Source: Aequorivita aquimaris (GTDB taxonomy: Bacteria; Bacteroidota; Bacteroidia; Flavobacteriales; Flavobacteriaceae). From it: 64,000 nucleotides of DNA. The notes beneath the pieces were generated by a model. The model searched no databases. It was given only the letters and a program-made list of their open reading frames with translations, and had not been told where the DNA came from. This document shows positions 45,533-55,160 of this stretch, in pieces; positions within the stretch are counted from its first letter, which is position 1; every line of letters begins with the position of its first letter. The stretch is from the NCBI RefSeq assembly GCF_001573155.1, contig NZ_JRWG01000001.1, positions 434,001 to 498,000 of the forward strand. Reading direction: 5' to 3'. The translations under genes and the position numbers were made by a program.

Positions 45533-47092
45533 TTACTTTTTAGCTCCTTTTTTTCTTTTTCTCCAAAAATCAAAGGCGAACCAACCGATTACGGCAATCA
45601 CGAAGTACATTAGATAAGAAACAGGTTTTCCGCTACCGCCCACGGTAGTGAAAAGTCTGTCCCAACGCACCTTTTTATTCACGCCATCCCAACTCATCCA
45701 CACGAATACGGGCTTGCCCACCACGTGATTGAATGGTACAAAGCCCCACGTACGGGCGTCCTCACTGTTGTTTCGATTGTCGCCCATCATCCAATAATAA
45801 TCCATTTTAAAAGTGTAATCCGTAAGTGGCTGGCCATTCAACAGAACCTCGGTTCCGGATTGGGTAATTTTATTGTCAATCCCTATCTCGCTTCCTTCAT
45901 AAACCTCTATAATCCGTTTGTACAGGGGTAACGTTTCGGGCGTAATGGAAACGGTGACTCCTTTTTTCGGAATGTATAATGGGCCAAAGAAATCATTGTT
46001 CCAAGGATAATTTTGACTATCTGGAAATGTACCTTCATTCCATACCCCTTTTTCACTTCGGAAGCGGGAAATATTCACCACATTTGGATTGTTTTTCAGC
46101 ATGTTTAATGACTCTTCCGAAATTCCTCCAAAGCGATAGGTGTTATTTCCAAATCCATAGCGGTCAGTTATATCGTAACGATTGTAAAGCATTTCAGGAT
46201 TTAGCTGACTATTTACCTGCACATCGTAACTGAATTGTAGCTTCGCCCTATCGGGCAATTCATTTTGTTTTCCGTTGATAAACACATAGCCATCACGCAC
46301 TTCCAAAGAATCTCCCGGAAGACCTACGCAACGCTTTACGTAATTGGACTTTTTATCGATTGGTTTGTAATAATATTTACCATCTCCAGCAGTTTGAAAC
46401 GCGTTAACAGTGTCTACAGGCCAGTTAAAAACTACAATATCGTTACGTTTTATATCTTGGAATCCTGGAAATCTAAAGTATGGAATCTGTGGTTCTGATA
46501 GGTATGACTTCGTTTTAATTACGGGAATGGTATCGTGGACCATCGGAAAGGCTATGGGCGTCATTGGCGTGCGCGCTCCATAATGGAATTTGCTCACAAA
46601 CAGGAAATCGCCTACCAAAAGGGTTTTTTCCAATGAAGAAGTAGGGATAGTGAACGGTTGCATAAAATAGGTATGCACGATGGTAGCAGCAACTACCGCA
46701 AAAAGTATGGAACTCACCCACTCACCCGTAGAAGTTCGCGGTTTCAGGCTTCTATCTTTTAGGTGCGTTACGTTTTGGGTGTAATTGATGTAATAAATAT
46801 AAAGACCCAATGTAAGCAAGACCAGAACCGTATCGGTTGTGGAATTACGGCCGAAACTACGTATGGTTTCTACCCACACCACTGGGAACATAATCAAATT
46901 TACGATGGGTACAAAAAGCAAAATGGTCCACCACCACGGACGGTTGATAATCTTCATCAAAACCACGGCATTGTAAACCGGCACGGCTGCTTCCCAAGCT
47001 TTTCTACCTGCTATTTGGTATAACTTCCAGGTTCCGGCAAAATGGATTACCTGAACTATCAAAAAAAATATAAACCAACCTGTCCAACTCAT
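45533..47092 (-). CDS. lepB: Signal peptidase I
   Basis: The 519-residue membrane protease cuts signal peptides. It has four predicted membrane segments (three in the first 110 residues, one at 126-143), the Ser motif PTSSLEKTL with the nucleophile near Ser153, and the Lys motif NYVKRCVGLPGD, plus MMGDNRNNSEDARTWGFV. Bacteroidota enzymes are longer than E. coli LepB because of an N-terminal membrane block and an insert. It follows dapB on the same strand. Confidence 0.92.
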   Translation of the reverse strand: MSWTGWFIFFLIVQVIHFAGTWKLYQIAGRKAWEAAVPVYNAVVLMKIINRPWWWTILLFVPIVNLIMFPVVWVETIRSFGRNSTTDTVLVLLTLGLYIYYINYTQNVTHLKDRSLKPRTSTGEWVSSILFAVVAATIVHTYFMQPFTIPTSSLEKTLLVGDFLFVSKFHYGARTPMTPIAFPMVHDTIPVIKTKSYLSEPQIPYFRFPGFQDIKRNDIVVFNWPVDTVNAFQTAGDGKYYYKPIDKKSNYVKRCVGLPGDSLEVRDGYVFINGKQNELPDRAKLQFSYDVQVNSQLNPEMLYNRYDITDRYGFGNNTYRFGGISEESLNMLKNNPNVVNISRFRSEKGVWNEGTFPDSQNYPWNNDFFGPLYIPKKGVTVSITPETLPLYKRIIEVYEGSEIGIDNKITQSGTEVLLNGQPLTDYTFKMDYYWMMGDNRNNSEDARTWGFVPFNHVVGKPVFVWMSWDGVNKKVRWDRLFTTVGGSGKPVSYLMYFVIAVIGWFAFDFWRKRKKGAKK

Positions 47093-47093
47093 C

Positions 47094-47205
47094 GTTTATT
47101 GTTTATTGTTTATTGTTATTTTTTATTAAAAGCTGTTAATTCGGGATTCGGGATTCGTTAATTTGGGATTTGGCAATCCACAATCGTCAATCGTTAATCT
47201 TCAAT
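47094..47205. repeat. Degenerate period-7 array between dapB and lepB
   Basis: Sixteen 7-bp steps can be laid end to end, including GTTTATT three times, GGGATTC twice and CGTCAAT, CGTTAAT, CTTCAAT. The register is kept across the 94-bp gap and into the last five codons of dapB, so the final residues LKIND are repeat-encoded. Confidence 0.75.
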
Positions 47206-47897
47206 CCCAGCACATCCTTCATCGTAAAAATACCTTTTTTATCCTTTAAAAATTCTGCGGCCAAAATGGCTCCCAAAGCAAACCCTTCGCGGCTGTGGGC
47301 TTCGTGTTTTAGGGAAATGGCATCTATGGAAGAGTCGTAAGAAACAATATGTGTTCCCTTTACATCTTCCTCCCGTTTTGCAGTAATATTTAAGGTATTC
47401 TTTTCGGAAGTGTTTAGCTTCCAATCCTTTTTATCACTGTGTTTCAAAATTCCCTCGGCAATGGTAATGGCCGTGCCGCTGGGTGCGTCCTTCTTTTGAA
47501 GGTGATGGATTTCTTCTACGGAAACATTATAATCTTTCCACTTCGCCATCAACTTTGCGGCATAATCGTTTATGCTGAAAAAAAGGTTTACCCCCACGCT
47601 GAAGTTGGACGCATAGATAAAGCTTCCGTTACGGTTTTTACATAAGTTTACCATTTCATCATATTTATTAAGCCAGCCCGTTGTGCCCGAAATAATAGGT
47701 GTTCCGGCCTTCAATGCCTTGGAAATATTTTCAACGGCGGCTTCGGGCGAAGAAAATTCGATGGCAACCTCAGCGTCCTCAAAATTTCCTTCGGAAGATT
47801 CGCTCGTACTTTTAAAAACGATGGAATGGCCCTTTTCCAAAGCCAATTTTTCAATGGTCTTGCCCATTTTTCCGTAACCGAGTAGTGCTATTTTCAT
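47187..47897 (-). CDS. dapB: 4-hydroxy-tetrahydrodipicolinate reductase
   Basis: The 236-residue enzyme reduces the dipicolinate precursor in lysine and diaminopimelate synthesis. It starts MKIALLGYGKMGKTIEKLA (NAD(P) site), has GTTGW, the family motif VEEIHHLQKKDAPSGTA with catalytic His and Lys, and a C-terminal SREGFALGA. The ATG at 47897 is used; the longer ORF upstream reads through a tandem array. Confidence 0.94.
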   Translation of the reverse strand: MKIALLGYGKMGKTIEKLALEKGHSIVFKSTSESSEGNFEDAEVAIEFSSPEAAVENISKALKAGTPIISGTTGWLNKYDEMVNLCKNRNGSFIYASNFSVGVNLFFSINDYAAKLMAKWKDYNVSVEEIHHLQKKDAPSGTAITIAEGILKHSDKKDWKLNTSEKNTLNITAKREEDVKGTHIVSYDSSIDAISLKHEAHSREGFALGAILAAEFLKDKKGIFTMKDVLGLKIND

Positions 47898-47900
47898 AAT

Positions 47901-47956
47901 TGACGGGTGTTGGGTGATGGGTGTTGGGTGCTGGGTGACGGATGGCGGGTGACGGA
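47901..47956. repeat. Period-7 array upstream of dapB, 8 units
   Basis: Eight heptamers follow the pattern TGNYGG(G/A): TGACGGG, TGTTGGG, TGATGGG, TGTTGGG, TGCTGGG, TGACGGA, TGGCGGG, TGACGGA. The array ends 4 bp from the dapB start codon, so it forms the leader of that gene. Confidence 0.85.
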
Positions 47957-48061
47957 AGTACGAGAAACGCCTACAAAAACTTGCATACATAATTGATTCA
48001 TATTTCTGTGTTCTTTCATCTTTACTCTCTTTTCTCTTTTCTCTATTCTTTATTCTTTCTT

Positions 48062-48643
48062 TTACTTAAACCTATATGTCAACGACATTCCATACTGTGG
48101 TTTCGCATTGAATTGGTTATAATCGAAATTGGGTTGCAGTGAAAGGTCCTCGCTTACTTCATACTGTCGTAAATGCGCATCCACATTGGCATCAACTACA
48201 TTCAGCAAATAAAAAGCCACCGTAACGATAATACTGATGCTTTTGTTTTTTTGGGCAGATTTTTGGGCATTTATCAATCGGTCGTCAGAAATTCCTTGAA
48301 ATTCATCATCGTCATAGCCCGCAAGTCTTCGTTTGTAAGCATCTCGAAAACGATCATATTCATCATCCTGCTGCTTATAGAAGTAAACGCCAGCCGCCAT
48401 TCCTGCATAGATAATGGGGATTTTCCAGTATTTTTTATTGTAAACTTGCCCCAGGCCCGGAACCACCGCGGAGTAAAATGCAGCTTTTGCAGGAGCCAAG
48501 GGATTGTATTCCTCTTTTGGCAGAATTGAATCATTCACCACAATAACCCTTTCTTCCTTTTTTACAGTTAAAGTATCAGAAGTCTGCGCAAACAGTGCTG
48601 TGGCGAAGATTAAAAAAAAAATATTTAGGAAATTATTTTTCAC
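48062..48643 (-). CDS. DUF5683 protein
   Basis: The 193-residue protein has an N-terminal signal (LIFATALFAQ), the landmark PAKAAFYSAVVPGLGQVYNKKYWK and two membrane helices. It matches DUF5683, a Bacteroidota family of unknown function constantly located between parB and dapB. It starts at a GTG overlapping the parB end by 11 bp, implying coupled translation. Confidence 0.85.
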   Translation of the reverse strand: MKNNFLNIFFLIFATALFAQTSDTLTVKKEERVIVVNDSILPKEEYNPLAPAKAAFYSAVVPGLGQVYNKKYWKIPIIYAGMAAGVYFYKQQDDEYDRFRDAYKRRLAGYDDDEFQGISDDRLINAQKSAQKNKSISIIVTVAFYLLNVVDANVDAHLRQYEVSEDLSLQPNFDYNQFNAKPQYGMSLTYRFK

Positions 48644-49532
48644 TTTTGATTAGCTTCAAAATACGTTCGAAGTCTTCTTTGTTCTTAAAAGGAACTACAA
48701 GCTGTCCTTTTCCCGATTTAGAAACCTTTACCTCCACCGAAGTCTCAAAAAGATCGGTCAATTCCTTCTTTGCCTTTTTGGCGAAAGGCGGCGCAGTCGC
48801 TTTTTGTGGCTTGGTTTTTTCTTCAGGATTTTTATAACCCCGTACCAAGGCCTCGGTATCGCGAACCGATAGGCTTTGGCTTAAAATTTTTTCGTATATA
48901 TCTAGTTGGTCGTTTAAATCGTCAACGTTTATCAACGCTCTTCCGTGGCCCATCGTGATGAACCCGTCGCGCATCCCGGTTTGGATGATTGGGTCCAATT
49001 TCAGCAAGCGAAGATAATTGGCGATCGTGGAACGGTTCTTCCCTACCCTGTCGCTCAGCTCTTCCTGGGTAACGTTTATTTCCTCGATCAATCGTTGGTA
49101 GGAAAGTGCGATTTCAATGGGGTCCAAATCCTGCCGTTGGATGTTTTCCACCAAAGCCATTTCCAAGGATTCTTGGTCATTCGCAATACGAATATAGGCT
49201 GGAATGGTTTCCAAACCGACCAATTTTGAAGCGCGAAAACGGCGCTCGCCACTTACCAATTGATATTTGTTGAAATCCAGTTTTCGAACCGTAATTGGTT
49301 GGATAACGCCCAATTCTTTGATAGAAGAAGCCAATTCACGAAGCGATTCTTCGTTAAAACTGGTTCGCGGTTGAAATGGGTTTACTTCAATACTGCCCAA
49401 TTCCAGCTCTACAATGCTGCCCACAACCTTGTCGGCATTCTTGTCTGCAACTGATTTTATATCGTTGGACGGGTCTTTCAAAAGTGCTGAAAGTCCGCGG
49501 CCCAAGGCTTGTTTTTTGGTCGCTTTCGCCAT
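48633..49532 (-). CDS. parB: Chromosome partition protein ParB
   Basis: The 299-residue CTPase/DNA-binding protein has the ParB/Srx motif region with SGERRFRAS, a helix-turn-helix with LSDRVGKNRSTIANYLRLLKL and a C-terminal dimer domain. It loads on parS sites near the origin. Its stop overlaps the DUF5683 start, and its start directly abuts the parA stop. Confidence 0.95.
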   Translation of the reverse strand: MAKATKKQALGRGLSALLKDPSNDIKSVADKNADKVVGSIVELELGSIEVNPFQPRTSFNEESLRELASSIKELGVIQPITVRKLDFNKYQLVSGERRFRASKLVGLETIPAYIRIANDQESLEMALVENIQRQDLDPIEIALSYQRLIEEINVTQEELSDRVGKNRSTIANYLRLLKLDPIIQTGMRDGFITMGHGRALINVDDLNDQLDIYEKILSQSLSVRDTEALVRGYKNPEEKTKPQKATAPPFAKKAKKELTDLFETSVEVKVSKSGKGQLVVPFKNKEDFERILKLIKSEK

Positions 49533-50303
49533 TTATTCTTTTTCGTTTTTCTGAATTAATTCGTGCGCCAGGCTTAAATAATTGTCGGCTCCTTTACTCG
49601 CTGCATCGTAACTGATGATGCTTTCACCATAACTGGGTGCTTCACTTAAACGCACATTTCGCTGAATGATTGTTTCAAAAACCATTTCGTCAAAATGCTT
49701 TTTCACCTCATCTACTACTTGGTTTGAAAGACGCAAACGCTGATCGTACATAGTCAACAACAATCCTTCAATATCAAGGTTTTCGTTATGTATTTTTTGA
49801 ACGCTTTTTATGGTATTCAAAAGTTTCCCAAGCCCTTCCAAGGCGAAATATTCACACTGAATAGGAATGATAACCGAATCAGCTGCTGTTAGGGCATTCA
49901 AAGTAAGCAATCCTAACGATGGCGCGCAATCTATGAGAATATAGTCATAATCTGCCTTTAAGCCTTCTATGGCCCTTCTCAGCATATACTCGCGGTTTTC
50001 CACATCTACCAATTCAATCTCGATAGCCACCAAATCTATGTGGGAGGGTATCAAATCTAAATTAGGGGAATTTGTGGAAACAATGGCTTGCTTTGCCGTG
50101 GCACTGTGCTCAAGTAATTGGTATGTTCCAACTTCAACACTTTCCACATCAATACCTAAGCCTGAAGTGGCGTTGGCCTGCGGATCTGCATCTATGAGTA
50201 AAACCTTTTTCTCCAAAACGCCCAATGAGGCCGCTAAATTTACTGAGGTCGTGGTCTTGCCCACGCCTCCTTTTTGGTTTGCAATTGCAATTATTTTACC
50301 CAT
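49533..50303 (-). CDS. parA: Chromosome partition ATPase ParA
   Basis: The 256-residue ATPase has the deviant Walker A KGGVGKTT (from residue 10), DADPQANA, and YILIDCAPSLG. It moves ParB-parS complexes. It opens the parA-parB-DUF5683-dapB-lepB series. No parS palindrome was found in the flanks that I read. Confidence 0.95.
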   Translation of the reverse strand: MGKIIAIANQKGGVGKTTTSVNLAASLGVLEKKVLLIDADPQANATSGLGIDVESVEVGTYQLLEHSATAKQAIVSTNSPNLDLIPSHIDLVAIEIELVDVENREYMLRRAIEGLKADYDYILIDCAPSLGLLTLNALTAADSVIIPIQCEYFALEGLGKLLNTIKSVQKIHNENLDIEGLLLTMYDQRLRLSNQVVDEVKKHFDEMVFETIIQRNVRLSEAPSYGESIISYDAASKGADNYLSLAHELIQKNEKE

Positions 50304-50400
50304 TAATTTGCTTGAAATTTTAGCAGTTAAAAGTACAATTAATTATGTGGATAGAAAATCATTTTTGTCAACAGGAAGTAAACAATGACCCTGCGGGAAA

Positions 50401-50500
50401 ATTCCAAATTTTGAAACCCCAAATTCCAAATAAATATCAATATTTAAAAATCAAAATTCAACTGCCTTGGAATTTGGTGCTTGGGTTTTGTTATTTAGAT
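50401..50500. repeat. Period-7 inverted array upstream of parA
   Basis: Heptamers ATTCCAA, ATTTTGA, AACCCCA, AATTCCA, AATAAAT run rightward, and complementary heptamers TTGGAAT, TTGGTGC, TTGGGTT, TTGTTAT, TTAGATT follow, ending in the last codons of the SDR gene. The two arms (CAAATTCCAA and TTGGAATTTG) can form a large imperfect hairpin. Confidence 0.65.
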
Positions 50501-51372
50501 TTTTTCTCTCGTATCATCGCCTCCAGCATATCCCACATTTGCTGTGGAACCTCTTCCAAAAGATTCATCTGTCCGGCACCTTTTAGCCATTCGCCGCCGT
50601 CAATTACCACTACTTCGCCATTTATATATGCTGAAAAATCGGAAACGAGATATGCTGCAAGATTAGCGAGTTCTTGGTGTTCGCCAACACGTTTTACGGG
50701 AACTTTTTTTGCGGGATCGAATTTTTCCTTTAAATCGCCCGGCAGCAGTCTGTCCCAAGCGCCTTTTGTGGGGAAAGGTCCCGGGGCAATTGCGTTAAAA
50801 CGAATACCGTACTTTGCCCATTCCACGGCCAAAGACCGTGTCATTGCCAATACACCCGCTTTTGCTGTAGCACTCGGCACCACATACGCAGAACCGGTAA
50901 AAGCATACGTTGTAACAATATTTAAAACGGTTTTATTTGTTTCCTTTTTTTCAATCCAATGTTTTCCAAAGGCGAGGGTACAGTTTTTTGTTCCTTTTAA
51001 AACGATATCTATTATTGTGTCGAAAGCGTTTGCGGAAAGCCGTTCCGTGGGCGAGATGAAATTGCCAGCGGCATTGTTTAACAACACATCCACGGTGCCA
51101 AATTCCTTTACGGAAGCTTCCACCATTGCCTCAACTTCTTCATAATTGCGCACATCGCATTGTAGCGGTAAAACTTTTCCGCCTGTCTGTTTTTCGAGCT
51201 CCTCTTTTACAGTTTGCAATTTTTCAAGGTTTCGGGAAGTGATGACTACATTGGCACCAAGTTCCAAAAAGTAGGTTGTCATTGCTTTTCCGAGACCGCT
51301 CCCTCCGCCGGTTACTACAATTGTTTTTCCCTTTAGTGCGTCGTCGCGAAGCATTTTTGAAGTATAATCCAT
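50491..51372 (-). CDS. SDR oxidoreductase, 2,4-dienoyl-CoA reductase-like
   Basis: The 293-residue enzyme has TGGGSGLG at about 21, NNAAGNF, and the sequence TTYAFTGSAYVVPSATAKAGV in place of the usual YxxxK; that Ser-Lys variant is characteristic of peroxisomal-type dienoyl-CoA reductases. It probably reduces unsaturated fatty acyl-CoA intermediates with NADPH in beta-oxidation. Confidence 0.85.
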   Translation of the reverse strand: MDYTSKMLRDDALKGKTIVVTGGGSGLGKAMTTYFLELGANVVITSRNLEKLQTVKEELEKQTGGKVLPLQCDVRNYEEVEAMVEASVKEFGTVDVLLNNAAGNFISPTERLSANAFDTIIDIVLKGTKNCTLAFGKHWIEKKETNKTVLNIVTTYAFTGSAYVVPSATAKAGVLAMTRSLAVEWAKYGIRFNAIAPGPFPTKGAWDRLLPGDLKEKFDPAKKVPVKRVGEHQELANLAAYLVSDFSAYINGEVVVIDGGEWLKGAGQMNLLEEVPQQMWDMLEAMIREKKSK

Positions 51373-51560
51373 GGAATAATTTTATTTGTTTGTAAAGATA
51401 AGCAGTAAAGTTAGGAATGAATAATTAGTTGGAAAGAATTAACCACATTGAGCACCTCTTCATTTTCCTAAAGTTAACAAAGGCATAAAAGATGACTTTT
51501 GAAGGGTTAAAGGTTGTGAAAATTTAGATAGTTACAGTTTAGAAAAGATATATTTAAACT

Positions 51561-52187
51561 ATGGAAAAAATATTAGTAGCAGGTGCAAACGGCACCACGG
51601 GAAAAAAGGTAATTTCAATTTTAAAGCAATCAAAAAAATATAAGCCGGTTGCGATGGTTCGGAAAGAAGAGCAGGTTTCACAATTTCAGAATGAGGGCGT
51701 GGAAACCATTTTGGCAGATCTTGAAAAGGATGTGAGCCAAACCACCAATGGTATTGATAAGGTAATTTTTGCAGCGGGTTCCGGAGGAAAAAAAGTGAAG
51801 GAAGTTGACCAAGAAGGCGCTAAAAAATTGATGGACGCTGCAAAGGAAAAAGGCGTGAAAAAGTTTGTTATGCTAAGTTCGATGGGAGCTGACAATCCCG
51901 AGGAAGCTGATGAAATACAGGAATACCTTAAGGCAAAACACAACGCCGATGAATATTTAAAACAAATTGGAATTAAGTACAGTATTGTGCGTCCCGGATC
52001 ACTGAACAACGAGGATGGGAAAGGCAAAATTGAACTTGACAACAAATTGAATAAGCGCGGGGAAATTCCGCGAATGGATGTAGCCGAAACCCTTGTTGGA
52101 GCGCTGGATGATACCATCGGAAAAAACAAAACCTTTGAGATTTTAGGAGGCGAGGTTTATATTAAAGCTGCGCTGGAAAAGATTTAA
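51561..52187 (+). CDS. Atypical SDR / NAD(P)H-binding protein
   Basis: The 208-residue protein has the atypical Rossmann motif GANGTTGKK at residue 8 and resembles NmrA-like and YhfK-like NAD(P)-binding proteins (GVKKFVMLSSMGADNPEE, YSIVRPGSL). It could be a reductase or redox sensor. A terminator follows. Confidence 0.85.
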   Translation: MEKILVAGANGTTGKKVISILKQSKKYKPVAMVRKEEQVSQFQNEGVETILADLEKDVSQTTNGIDKVIFAAGSGGKKVKEVDQEGAKKLMDAAKEKGVKKFVMLSSMGADNPEEADEIQEYLKAKHNADEYLKQIGIKYSIVRPGSLNNEDGKGKIELDNKLNKRGEIPRMDVAETLVGALDDTIGKNKTFEILGGEVYIKAALEKI

Positions 52188-52207
52188 TAGCCGCTATTAA
52201 ATATTTT

Positions 52208-52237
52208 AAAAAAGCACTTTTTAAAAGGTGCTTTTTT
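52208..52237. terminator. Terminator between converging genes
   Basis: AAAAAAGCAC and GTGCTTTTTT form a stem with a short A/T loop and T-runs on both sides, so it can serve both the SDR gene (plus) and the 2H phosphoesterase gene (minus). Confidence 0.85.
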
Positions 52238-52243
52238 AATGAA

Positions 52244-52933
52244 CTATTTCGATTCCCAAAGTAGTTTTTGTGCGGTACCGTGATCGCCCAGTTGGTATAC
52301 ACTTAAGGATTCAGCCTTAAACTGAATTGGTTTGAAAACTTGTAGTGCCAAGCTGTCTAAAAGTGTGGTTTGGGCTACTCCAAGACTAATGTGTGGATCA
52401 AAATTTTCAAAACTATGTTTATCTACAAATTCTGGAACGTAGCTTAAGGTAGATTCACTTATTGGGCTGCCGTCTGGGTTTTGGACAAATGATTTTTCGG
52501 AACCGTTTTTCACTATAAATGGTTTTACCAACTCGATTACTTTTTGGTGAAGCTGCAATAGCTGTTCATTTTTTTTAATAGCGATCATTGAAAAACTTTC
52601 CTCTTTTTCGCTGTAATAAAAAAGGCTTTCCGCTTTTAAGGAATCATTTTTTATAGTGTTGAAAAGACCTTCCAAAACCCCGTTCACTTTTGGCAAATCT
52701 TCTTCGTTTATAAAACATTGCAGCAGCGTGATGTGCGGCACATGGTTTTTATCAAGTTTTATGGTTTCGGGATTGTTTTGGTTTATTAATGAATTTAGCT
52801 GAAGCGATTGTGCGTACATTTCTTCCGAAGGGATTAAAAGCACATCGATTGCGATTATGTTTTGCTTTTTTGGCGCACACGAGAAAAATGTGAAAACAAA
52901 AAACAGGAAAGAAAGAAGCATATTATTTTTCAT
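52244..52933 (-). CDS. 2H phosphoesterase-like lipoprotein
   Basis: From the ATG at 52933 the protein has 229 residues with a lipobox ending FFSC at residue 19. Two HxT/S motifs, HITL (His67) and HISL (His181), identify the 2H phosphoesterase superfamily, which includes 2'-5' RNA ligase-like and cyclic-phosphate hydrolases. Attachment outside the cytoplasm is unusual for RNA-processing 2H enzymes, so the substrate may be an extracellular cyclic nucleotide or RNA end, by inference. Confidence 0.75.
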   Translation of the reverse strand: MKNNMLLSFLFFVFTFFSCAPKKQNIIAIDVLLIPSEEMYAQSLQLNSLINQNNPETIKLDKNHVPHITLLQCFINEEDLPKVNGVLEGLFNTIKNDSLKAESLFYYSEKEESFSMIAIKKNEQLLQLHQKVIELVKPFIVKNGSEKSFVQNPDGSPISESTLSYVPEFVDKHSFENFDPHISLGVAQTTLLDSLALQVFKPIQFKAESLSVYQLGDHGTAQKLLWESK

Positions 52934-52941
52934 AAAGTAAA

Positions 52942-54303
52942 TTAAAATTTTAAAAACCACCGCATCAACTTCAATCGAAACGGTGTGTGTGGATAGTAAC
53001 GAATTGAAGGATCCAGCCAAGTGGGTTTGTCCATCACGCTTTTATAATGGGTAAAGGCTTTGAAACCGGCTTCTCCATGATAGTTGCCGATACCGCTTTG
53101 GCCCACGCCGCCAAAAGGCAGGTTTGAATTGCTAATGTGCATCACGGTTTCATTGATTGCACCACCGCCAAAGGAAATCTCTTTTAAAATTTTCTTCTTT
53201 ATGGAACTACTCTTTGTGAAGAGATAACAAGACAACGGTTTGGGAAGACTATTCACTTTAGCAATAGCCTCTTCAATAGTTTCATAAGTGAGTACAGGCA
53301 GGATGGGGCCAAAAATTTCCTCTTTCATTACCGCATCATCCATAGTTACATTTTGCATTATGGTGGGCTGAATGTAACGGGTTTCTTTGTGGGTTTGGCC
53401 GCCATAATATATTTTTTCAGGAACCAACATCTTTGTGAGGCGCTCAAAATTATCATCATTAATTATTTGAAGATAATTATCGTTTTCAAAAGCAAAGTGC
53501 TGGCTTATTATTTCCTCTTTAGCCCGTTCGAGAAATTTTTGTTCGATGCTTTTGTGGACGAGGACATAGTCCGGAGCAATACAGGTCTGGCCTGCATTTA
53601 AAAATTTCCCCCAAACCAGTCGTCTTACCGAAACTTTTAGGTTGCAGTTTTCAGTAACTATTGCGGGACTTTTACCACCTAACTCTAAAGTTACGGGCGT
53701 AAGGTTTTCTGCGGCGGCCTTGTAAACGATCTTGCCAACTTTGGTGCTGCCGGTAAAAAATATTTTATCAAATTTTTGTTTTAACAACTCTTGGATCTCT
53801 TCTACCCCGCCCTCAACTACGGTAAAATATGCTGGGTCGAAATTTTCCTTTACAATTTTTGCCATAGCGGCGGCAGTGTTTGAGGGGAGTTCGCTGGGTT
53901 TTAATATTACGGTGTTTCCAGCGGCGATTGCTGCAATAACCGGAGCGAAGGAAAGTTGGTAGGGATAGTTCCACGCGCCAATAACCAAACAGACGCCCAA
54001 AGGCTCCGGAATTATATAACTGGAAGCAGGAAAATTGAGGATGCTTATGGAAACGGGTTTTGTGCGTGCCCACTTGAAAATATTACTGCGGGCTTCTTTA
54101 ATGTCTTTATAAAGCAGTGAAAGTTCAGTAGTGTAATTGTCAAACTCAGATTTTTTAAAGTCTCTATAAATGGCTTCGTGAAGTAGGGATTCGTTTTTCT
54201 CCAAAGCCTGCTGAAGAATTTTTAATTGTTTTCTTCTAAAGTGAAGATTTTTGGTGGCGTGGGTGTTGAAGAAGTTGCGCTGTGCCGTGATAATTTCTTT
54301 CAT
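52942..54303 (-). CDS. Aldehyde dehydrogenase family protein
   Basis: The 453-residue enzyme has FTGSTKVGK (NAD site), LELGGKSP with the general-base Glu, and NAGQTCIAPDY with catalytic Cys241. Its shortness and C-terminal hydrophobic-basic tail (RLKLMRWFLKF) resemble class 3, membrane-associated fatty-aldehyde dehydrogenases. It oxidises aldehydes to acids with NAD(P). An in-frame ATG five codons upstream (54318) is a possible start. Confidence 0.93.
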   Translation of the reverse strand: MKEIITAQRNFFNTHATKNLHFRRKQLKILQQALEKNESLLHEAIYRDFKKSEFDNYTTELSLLYKDIKEARSNIFKWARTKPVSISILNFPASSYIIPEPLGVCLVIGAWNYPYQLSFAPVIAAIAAGNTVILKPSELPSNTAAAMAKIVKENFDPAYFTVVEGGVEEIQELLKQKFDKIFFTGSTKVGKIVYKAAAENLTPVTLELGGKSPAIVTENCNLKVSVRRLVWGKFLNAGQTCIAPDYVLVHKSIEQKFLERAKEEIISQHFAFENDNYLQIINDDNFERLTKMLVPEKIYYGGQTHKETRYIQPTIMQNVTMDDAVMKEEIFGPILPVLTYETIEEAIAKVNSLPKPLSCYLFTKSSSIKKKILKEISFGGGAINETVMHISNSNLPFGGVGQSGIGNYHGEAGFKAFTHYKSVMDKPTWLDPSIRYYPHTPFRLKLMRWFLKF

Positions 54304-54369
54304 AGAATCAATTTTCACTAAAAATACTTTTAATGAAATTGATTGAAGTTAAAAAAAGTAGAAAAATTA

Positions 54370-55134
54370 TTACTTCTCCCTATTCAAAATCTTGTATTCC
54401 TCATAACAGCCGCTGATGGCATCGAGAATCTGCAGATCGTTTGCCGTGCGGATAAAATCTTTGGAATAGCTGCATTTGTTGAGAATTTCATCTATATCCA
54501 CACGTTCCAATTGTAGAACAGCCATAAGCGTTTCACGGTCGAATTTACTTTGCAAAAGGTTCCGGATTTCGTCATCTTCCTTCATTTGGCGAAGTTTGCG
54601 CATCTGTTTCGGTCGTTTTCCGAAGACGTTATATAGAAAATCGGCAGGATTGAAAATAGAACTTAACACCTTACTTACCGCACCCGGCTGGTTGCTTCCA
54701 CCTTCGTAACCTGTATTTAGACCTGAAATTCGGTAGCGGTAATTATCGTAAATGGGGATTAGTTTTGCGTCAATCTCAACATAACCCGTAAGCTGTACGG
54801 GCTTAACCACCACTTCCTCCAGGGCGATGCCCAGCTCGGTCATTTTTACTTTTATATCGCCAAACCTAAGCCAGTCATTGGTTACCCGAACCCGCAAGGA
54901 TTTAAACCCCAGATAGGAAAAATATAGCGTGTCATTAACGGCAGCCCTTATGGCAAACTCTCCTTTTTCGTTAGTAGTGGCACCTATAACCTGGTTAAGG
55001 TTCACGATGTTTACGTTTTCCAAAAGATTATCGTTGGCATCGTTCATCACGGTACCTTTGATTATCGTATTTTCCTGGGCAAAGGAAATTGCGGCACCAA
55101 AAAGAAGTGCAAAAAGTAGGATGTGTTTTTTCAT
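54370..55134 (-). CDS. Carboxypeptidase-like regulatory domain protein
   Basis: The 254-residue protein has a signal peptide (ISFAQ), then a CarboxypepD_reg-like beta-sandwich (IKGTVMNDANDNLLENVNIV, TNEKGEFAI) in residues 25-105, followed by a Bacteroidota-specific C-terminal part. Such proteins are exported and usually act at the outer membrane or periplasm. The function is not known. Confidence 0.8.
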   Translation of the reverse strand: MKKHILLFALLFGAAISFAQENTIIKGTVMNDANDNLLENVNIVNLNQVIGATTNEKGEFAIRAAVNDTLYFSYLGFKSLRVRVTNDWLRFGDIKVKMTELGIALEEVVVKPVQLTGYVEIDAKLIPIYDNYRYRISGLNTGYEGGSNQPGAVSKVLSSIFNPADFLYNVFGKRPKQMRKLRQMKEDDEIRNLLQSKFDRETLMAVLQLERVDIDEILNKCSYSKDFIRTANDLQILDAISGCYEEYKILNREK

Positions 55135-55160
55135 ATTGTGAATTAATATACGGAAAAATT

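Noticed and set aside
50304-50490. parS site near parA
   Set aside because: No GTTTCACGTGAAAC-like palindrome seen in this region; the inverted arms here are heptamer repeats.
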